DNA of 64,000 nucleotides, from positions 4,411,001 through 4,475,000 of the forward strand of contig JAFREQ010000043.1 in NCBI GenBank assembly GCA_025331565.1. The letters are read 5' to 3'. Origin of the DNA: Holacanthus passer. Lineage: Eukaryota > Chordata > Actinopteri > Pomacanthidae. The notes beneath the pieces are model-generated. The model worked only from the letters and a program-made list of their open reading frames with translations, was not told the origin of the DNA and did no database searches. Both the position numbers and the translations under genes were made by a program. This document shows positions 57,890 through 64,000 of the stretch, one piece after another. How positions within the stretch are numbered: position 1 is the first letter of the stretch; the number at the start of each line of letters is the position of its first letter.

Positions 57890-58330
57890 TTTTTTAAAAA
57901 ATGTAGTAATCTCCTTTATATAATCATGTGTTTGACAAAGTGGGGAACCTCTCTCCATCCTTGCTTGTGAACGACTGAGTCTTTCCAGGATGAACCTTTC
58001 ATACCCAATCATGATACTATCACCTGTTACCAATGAACCTGTTTACCTGTGGAATGATCCAAACAGGTGTTTTTGGATCAGTTCACAACTTTCACAGTCT
58101 TTTGTTGCTCCTGTCCCAACTTGTTTGAAACATGTTGCTGCCATCAAATTCAGAATAAGCAGATATTTACTAAAATCAATAAAGCTGATGAGGTCAAACA
58201 TTAAATATATTGTCTTTGTACTGTTTTTAATTGAGCATATGGAAAAAGGATTAACAAGTTATCACACTCGGTTTTATTTATGTTGTATACTATGTTGAAA
58301 CTGTTTTGAAATCAGGATGTGTCATGATTG
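57890..58330 (-). repeat. DNA transposon relic inside the D array, inverse of the 26.9-kb copy
   Basis: The segment is the reverse complement of much of 26,926-27,330, with words such as CTTGCTTGTGAACGACT, TGGAATGATCCAAACAGGTG and GTCCCAACTTGTTTGAAACA. It lies between D segments 14 and 15. Confidence 0.6.
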
Positions 58331-58384
58331 TCCCTGCTGAGTATGTACAGTGCAAAAAGTTAAGAATGCACCATATCAGGCAAG

Positions 58385-58452
58385 GGTTTTTGTATGAGCA
58401 TGTGGCACTGTGTGGGGTGGGAGCCACAGTGATAAGTGGTAATACAAAAACC
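58385..58452 (+). other. ighd: IGHD array segment 15
   Basis: GGTTTTTGT 58385-58393, 12 bp, CACTGTG 58406-58412; D core TGGGGTGGGAGC 58413-58424; CACAGTG 58425-58431, 12 bp, ACAAAAACC 58444-58452. Its spacers closely resemble those of segments 13 and 16. Confidence 0.9.
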
Positions 58453-59346
58453 TGAACTGAAGCACAAAGTCACTGTGCCCTCCAAGAAAAAGAAAAGATC
58501 ATTTACTTTCCCAAAATCACTGTAAAGAAAGATGATATTTAATGAGTTAGTGGAAGGTTGATTTATATTTACGTGGAATTGTTATTTAACTTTACAACAC
58601 AAAATTAGAACACCTCAGAACAGCAAATTATTTTTTATTTGCTTCACCCACAGCAAGATAAGAATCATACATACTGAAAAACAAAAAAGACAGATGTGTG
58701 ACTACTCACAGTTCATTTGATGTTGAGTTATCATCTTTACAACCTCTCATTTGAAATGTACTCCTGCACATGCAGTGTAAAACTAAAGATGACAACCATT
58801 TGTGCTAGGTCATCCAACCTTTGGATGATGCACCTGAAAAAATATACTTGGTATGAAATATGTGTCCTCCTGTCAGAGCCTATTGATCTTGTTTTGTGCT
58901 ACAGTAGTTTTGTTTCTCATTCAAATTAGGTGGATTTCTTCTGTCCATGGTTTTACTGCACAATGCACATCAATATTTATACTAATATGTTATTTTATTG
59001 TATTATCACCGTCATTGTGAAGCCTTTTTCAGGAATGTAGTGTAAAAAACTGCTGCCTGTATGTGTCCAAATTCTCTTAGGAAAAGCAAAGCTGTTTAAA
59101 GATAATAATACAATAATTTGTTCTTACACAAAAGGTTGTGTTAGAACATCATGAGTTTAAAAGTGATACAGTTTTATTGCCATACAGGAGATCATGTAAA
59201 TATTCACAAAGTAAAAATATGAAATGTCAAAGTAAAAAAGAAATATGCAAAAGTGGAATGGTATTATTTTATTATTTCATAGTTTAACTTTTAAAAAAGT
59301 ACTAAAATATAGTACAAAATACTAACAGTACACCATACCATGTGAT

Positions 59347-59419
59347 GGTTTTTGTATGAGTATGTGACACTGTGTATACTACGGGGGTGGCCACAGTGAT
59401 ATATGGTAATACAAAAACC
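59347..59419 (+). other. ighd: IGHD array segment 16
   Basis: GGTTTTTGT 59347-59355, 12 bp, CACTGTG 59368-59374; D core TATACTACGGGGGTGGC 59375-59391; CACAGTG 59392-59398, 12 bp, ACAAAAACC 59411-59419. It is the last D in the window; flanks match segment 13. Confidence 0.9.
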
Positions 59420-61090
59420 TTTCCTCCTAAACAGAAGGCACAAAGTCACTGTGCTGTCAAGAAAACGATGATGATATGATGATGATATTCACAAAACCAC
59501 ACCATTTCCCAAATTTATGAGACCCTCCTTAAAGATGATATTCAATAGAATAGAGGAAAGGTAAATTGCATTTATGTACAAGTGAGTTGTTTTTTGTTTT
59601 GTTTTTTCAGTTTTATCCTGAAAACCTCAGTTAAGTTTTTGTTTCTTATGCTCTGTATCAGCAGTGATAATACTGTATATTTCACATACTGAAAAACAAA
59701 CATAAAAAGATAAAATAATGTTTAACGTATAGCAACATTCAATTTAAAAAGTAATTTAAATTTGATGTCAGGTATATTAAGGTATGTTTAAATATGGGTT
59801 AATGGTCACAAACGAATGGTCCAATAAACATTTATTTATCATATTAAATACTATTTGCTACTCACAACTTTAAATGTACTTCTATACTAACACACACACA
59901 ATGTTAAACTCAAATACTGTTGGACTGAAGATAGAGATCCTATCAAAAAGTGAAATGAAAATGTGTGTAAATTTTCAACTTGTGGTTGTCAACATCCTGA
60001 CTGGTTAATATTTATGTAACACAAAGGAAACAATCTTCACCACAGCAGGTGCTTCCTCATCCAGTTGGCAAACTGAAGCTTTAGACTGAAAGCCAAAGGC
60101 TCAGACACTAACTCTGATAATACATGATACATTTCACATAAGCAGGCCAGAGAAACTGGATTTGTATGTTTTTGATATGAAAATAATTAAAAATTTAACA
60201 ATTAAATTCTAACAGACACCATTTGTTTATACCACAGCACAGTCTGAAGCAGTATCACTGATTCATACCAATTTAAATGGTAATGGTAAATGAGTATGTG
60301 GAGTACTAAGAGTATGTGAATTATCAATCTGGTAACCAGAAAAGCTTGAATGTGTCATACCACCAAAAAATGAATCTAATTACACAATTTCATTTAACAT
60401 GATTAAACTTTTATTAAATGTCATTTTGTGAGGACTTCCAGTATGGTGCGGTATGGTGCTGATTAGTTGCATTTTTGAGCTCCACTACACATTAGAAATA
60501 AATCCTGAAATAAGTTCCCCTAAAGCTTAAAGTACCAGGAAAAGGAGTTATAGTTCATCAGCCACAATGCCAACAAAGGAAAATCAGATCAAAACGCTAG
60601 ACTAAATGTGTTAAAGTTTAGAGCATGAAGGCGTCTTGCTAGTTTCAAGAGCAAATGCTCATGCTGTAAAATAAGATATTTCTTTATTCGGGGAGATTTC
60701 CTCAAGCACAAATCTCTGCCAAATTCAAAACTGTACTGACTGCAGTGGAGAATGTTACAAAAGAAGACAATGAATGTGCCGGGCAAATTTCTCAGCCCGG
60801 GATATGCATCTCTGCAACTGAAGACAACATCATAGCCCTGCAGGTAAAAACCCACCACTCATGAAGAAACGCTTAAAGTGCTTACTGCTAAACTAGTTGG
60901 GATTGAGAGCTGCAGCAGGACATCTAGCTTGAGGCTGATACACTTTCCCAAAGGCGCTGAGGGATTAATTCCTTGAAAGGTGGTTTCCAGAGGCTCTGAG
61001 GAAGGAGCCACTATACTTTCCCTTGATTATTGAGAAGAACCCACCAAATTTCTGGTCCAAGATCTGACACCAGCGCAACGCCAAGGGCAT
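59420..61090. other. AT-rich DNA after the last D, no J or gene recognised
   Basis: I searched this interval for GGTTTTTGT with a 23-bp spacer and CACTGTG, and for a WGxG-coding J core, and found none. The DNA is mostly AT-rich, with a more mixed patch at 60,700-61,090 of unknown nature that may belong to the 5' part of the LINE relic downstream. Confidence 0.45.
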
Positions 61091-63350
61091 GTATCCTGGA
61101 ATTCCAGGAAACTTACTGAAATCCCCAAAATAAAACAGGCGATAAGTTCATTAAAACAACTTCAGTCAAACGCCATATTTTTGCAAGAATCACATCTATT
61201 ATCTGGCAACATTTCTAAAATATGCAAGAGGTGGCCTGGACACATCATTTCATCTACATTTTGTTCTCATTCCAGGGGAGTTAATGTTTGTGTTCTTAAG
61301 TCCATTTCATATCAGATTTTGCAAACAATTTGTGATCCAGATGGCAGATATACATATAGATATATATTTTTATACGGGATACCTTGCTGTCTAAGCAATT
61401 AAGATAAGATAAGATAAACCTTTATTCGTCCCACAGTGGGGAAATTTGCAAAATAAGCTGGATTTGATCCTTCCACCTCACACCTTCAGGTGTCTTTCAG
61501 GTGTCAGGACCTTATCTGACTGAGCTATACCTCAAGCTCCATCTATTAATAATATAATAATAATTATAATATAATATATATATATAATATAATATAATAA
61601 TATAATAATATTATAATAAATCTATTTAATGTGTATGTTCTCAATGAAGATGACTCTAAATTCTTCAACAGTCTGTTTTTAAGCCTGTCCACACTTGTTG
61701 GTAATTATTTTTATTTATCATTGTTTCAGGAGACTTTAATTGCACTTTAGATCCATTTAAGGATCATACTTAAGGCTCATATATCTCCCACACCCAATCT
61801 AAGAATACCATACAACGTTTTATGAAGAATTTAAATTTAACAGAGATTTGAAGAGAAGTGAAACCACATGATGTGCAATACTCCTGCTACTCTAGCCCTC
61901 ACCAGATCTATCCCCATATTGACCATTTTTATTATCTCAGCAGCTTAAAATAAAGTGAGTGATTACTATTATAATGAAGCTCTAGCGCAAGTTCAGCCCG
62001 GAAGACAACAATGCTTCTCGATCACAAACTATTTCTCATCTCTCCTACTGCGCATGCACACCAGGGTGAAAAGCTGGAGAGAGCAATTAATTCAATTAAG
62101 GATTTGGGGGTAGACGGTAGACGCTAAACAGTATCTTTAAATCCTTATATGAAAGATTCCTCCTGAAACTCCTGACACATATCCTCAGGCTTGCTTTTTG
62201 TGTAGGTTGGAGTTCCCCAATATTTTGGAAGAATCTAAGAGTATTCTTAATGCTGAGTTGACCACGTAGGACATTTCCAATGCAATTGATAGTATGAGGG
62301 TGAGGGGGGGATCTGGCCCTAATGGGCTTGCCCATTCCCATTGAGGTTTAAGAATAAACTTGTATTCTCCTCCAGGAGAGGTTTTTGTTGGAGTGTTGGT
62401 CCCCTGCCACCTTCTATTTGACAAGACCTGATCACCCTGCTCCTAAAACCTGGAAAGCTGCATACCAAGTGTGATTCCTATCATGCTATTATACTTTTGA
62501 ACTCTGACAATGAAGTACTTTGTTCAGCACTTGTAGGAATGGTTGGAAGGTCTTCTCCTGGATGTGATGGGTAGAGACAAAAATGGCTATCAAGGATTTC
62601 ATAATGTCGGGTGAGTTCTTAATGTTCTATATTGTAGAAATGGGTTGCCAGATACTGCAGTCCTGTTAGACGTAGAGAAGGCCTTCAATAGGGCTGAGTA
62701 GCCCGACCTCTTTGAAGTGTTGACTCATTTAAGATGCAGTGAGAGCTTGGATAAAGGTACTATATACAAATTCTGCAGAGATCCTTACTAATAATATGGT
62801 ATCCAAGCCTTTTGACATCTCCAGAGGTTCTCAGCAGGAGTGCCTTCTTTCTCCTCTCCTCTTTCTCCTTATCATTGAGTCTCTAACTATAGCTGTTAGG
62901 TCACACCCCACAATTTAAGATGAACCATTGAATTGCCCTGTATGCTGATTAGGTAATTTTGTTCCTCACAGAATTGCTCAAGTCCATTCCTGCACTTCTT
63001 GAGCTAATCAAAGATTTTGGGGGATACAAAACAAATAACACAAAATGATGCTAAAGGCGGAGGAAAGACATAGACTTAGAAAGATACTCAAAAGGACATA
63101 TTATTGGAGAAATGGAGTGACATCTGTATTAAAGCTTGAACACAGACTGTGAAAACTAAAACTAATACAATACAATTGGTTGATATAAACATATGTTTAG
63201 TTAAAACAGCTCTCTCTTTTTGGAAGGAGTTATCTCAAATAATGTCAGTACATTTCCCTCTCCATCCCAAAACCCTGAGGTGGGTTGTACCCATCCAAAT
63301 ATTGTCTAAAGAGCAAAGTACAAACACTTAAAGATTCTGTGCTTATTGCA
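61090..63350 (+). mobile_element. L1-type LINE relic (endonuclease and reverse transcriptase)
   Basis: Fragments of an ORF2-type protein follow in order on the plus strand. Endonuclease: SNAIFLQESHLLSG near 61,170 and GDFNCTLDP near 61,731. Reverse transcriptase: LLLKPGKLHTKCDSYHAIIL near 62,440, LDVEKAFNRAE near 62,670 and SRGSQQECLLSPLLFLLI near 62,820. Numerous stops and frameshifts break it, and an AT microsatellite and a repeat tail interrupt it near 61,400-61,620. It is inactive. Confidence 0.7.
61401..61620. repeat. AAGAT repeat tail, conserved CTTTATTCGTCCC word and AT microsatellite
   Basis: AAGATAAGATAAGATAAACC runs into TTTATTCGTCCCACAGTGGG, a tail common among fish retroposons, followed by 61,540-61,620 of TAA/TA repeats. 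It appears inserted into the LINE relic. Confidence 0.5.
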
Positions 63351-64000
63351 AGCAACAAGCAACACTTGTAGGGTAAACTTTTGAAAAGGTTTGGGGACTG
63401 TTCTTGGATTGTGTTGACCAAAGTGATGTGGGTGAAATACTGACTAATGGGGGAACTCATAGTTACTATACTTTATGTGCACTTGGGGTGGCAGTGAGAC
63501 TGTATTTCATCTGAAATATGTCCCAAATGTATTCTATCCTATTGGATCAGACCAATGTAAAAAGTAATTTTATTTGTTTTATTCTTTTGTAACACTTCTA
63601 TTTTGTTTGAGATTTCCTATTCTTGATTTAGTTGATTTTTTAGTTGATTTTTTTATTTTACTTTATCGGGTTGTACATCCTGCTCTCTTTAAACCAACAT
63701 TAATACTACTTTCACAAGCCAGCAAACCAAACATCATTTCATTGGACAAGAACAGGATGGTAAAATTAGGTGAGGCTGGCAGAGAAGACTGGCAATGCTA
63801 ATTGTCCATGGCACTGAGGTACAAAGCTCAGACTGTTTTAACTAACTGCCATTCTCCACAATGAAATTTACAACCAGATGTTGCATAGCTCCTTCACACA
63901 ACAAGAAAACATTGCCAATCTGGATGTCAATCTTATTTCAATACATCAATGTTTTCTAGATACATGCATTACTAGAATAATTACATAATTCCATTCCATT

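Noticed and set aside
61425..61450. CACAGTGGGG looked like a heptamer next to a J-like GGGG stretch
   Set aside because: It is part of a common fish repeat tail (CTTTATTCGTCCCACAGTGG). No nonamer lies at 12 or 23 bp and no WGxG frame follows.

Overview
The window is nuclear DNA of a teleost fish and spans the 5' part of an immunoglobulin heavy-chain (IgH) locus plus its upstream flank. The teleost call rests on a four-domain constant gene of the IgT/IgZ class (known only from ray-finned fish), a private D-J pair in front of it, a separate D array behind it, and typical fish repeats (Tc1-like DNA transposon relics, an L1-type LINE relic). The species is not identifiable from the sequence.

Layout. 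(1) 1-11.1 kb: exons of a minus-strand gene starting at 11,112. It looks like a large helical-repeat protein, and MEI1 is my best but unproven guess. (2) 11.1-16.0 kb: no coding signal; a CpG-richer stretch near 13.5-13.73 kb ends in a splice donor and may be an untranslated first exon. (3) 16,015-26,764: a complete plus-strand, 18-exon gene whose splice phases all agree, encoding a 1,085-residue ANKFN1-like protein (ankyrin, fibronectin III, ANKFN1-type C-terminal half). (4) 28.8-40.8 kb: ten IGHV segments or relics, all plus strand. Three are intact with canonical 23-bp-spacer recombination signals (30.3, 32.8, 35.8 kb). One is an intact open frame without a recognisable nonamer (37.7 kb). 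Six are broken. Two V families alternate in duplicated blocks. (5) 41.4-46.4 kb: one D, one J and the IgT constant gene (C1-C4, secretory end, two membrane exons). A decayed C1-like exon sits in the J-C1 intron. (6) 48.9-59.5 kb: sixteen further D segments, each bounded by signals of the 12-bp-spacer type, organised in ~465-bp tandem units and a ~2.95-kb tandem duplication. (7) 59.5-64 kb: AT-rich DNA and an L1-type LINE relic. No further J or constant exon is visible.

How it works together. V and J segments carry 23-bp spacers and D segments 12-bp spacers on both sides, so joining obeys the 12/23 rule. V joined to the D at 41,444 and the J at 41,852 would make IgT. V joined to the downstream D array would skip Ctau and should feed J segments and Cmu/Cdelta genes to the right of the window. 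That last step is inferred from known teleost IgH organisation; those genes are not in this sequence.

All calls are by eye, from reading frames, splice-site phase, recombination-signal spacing and internal comparison. No database search was run.
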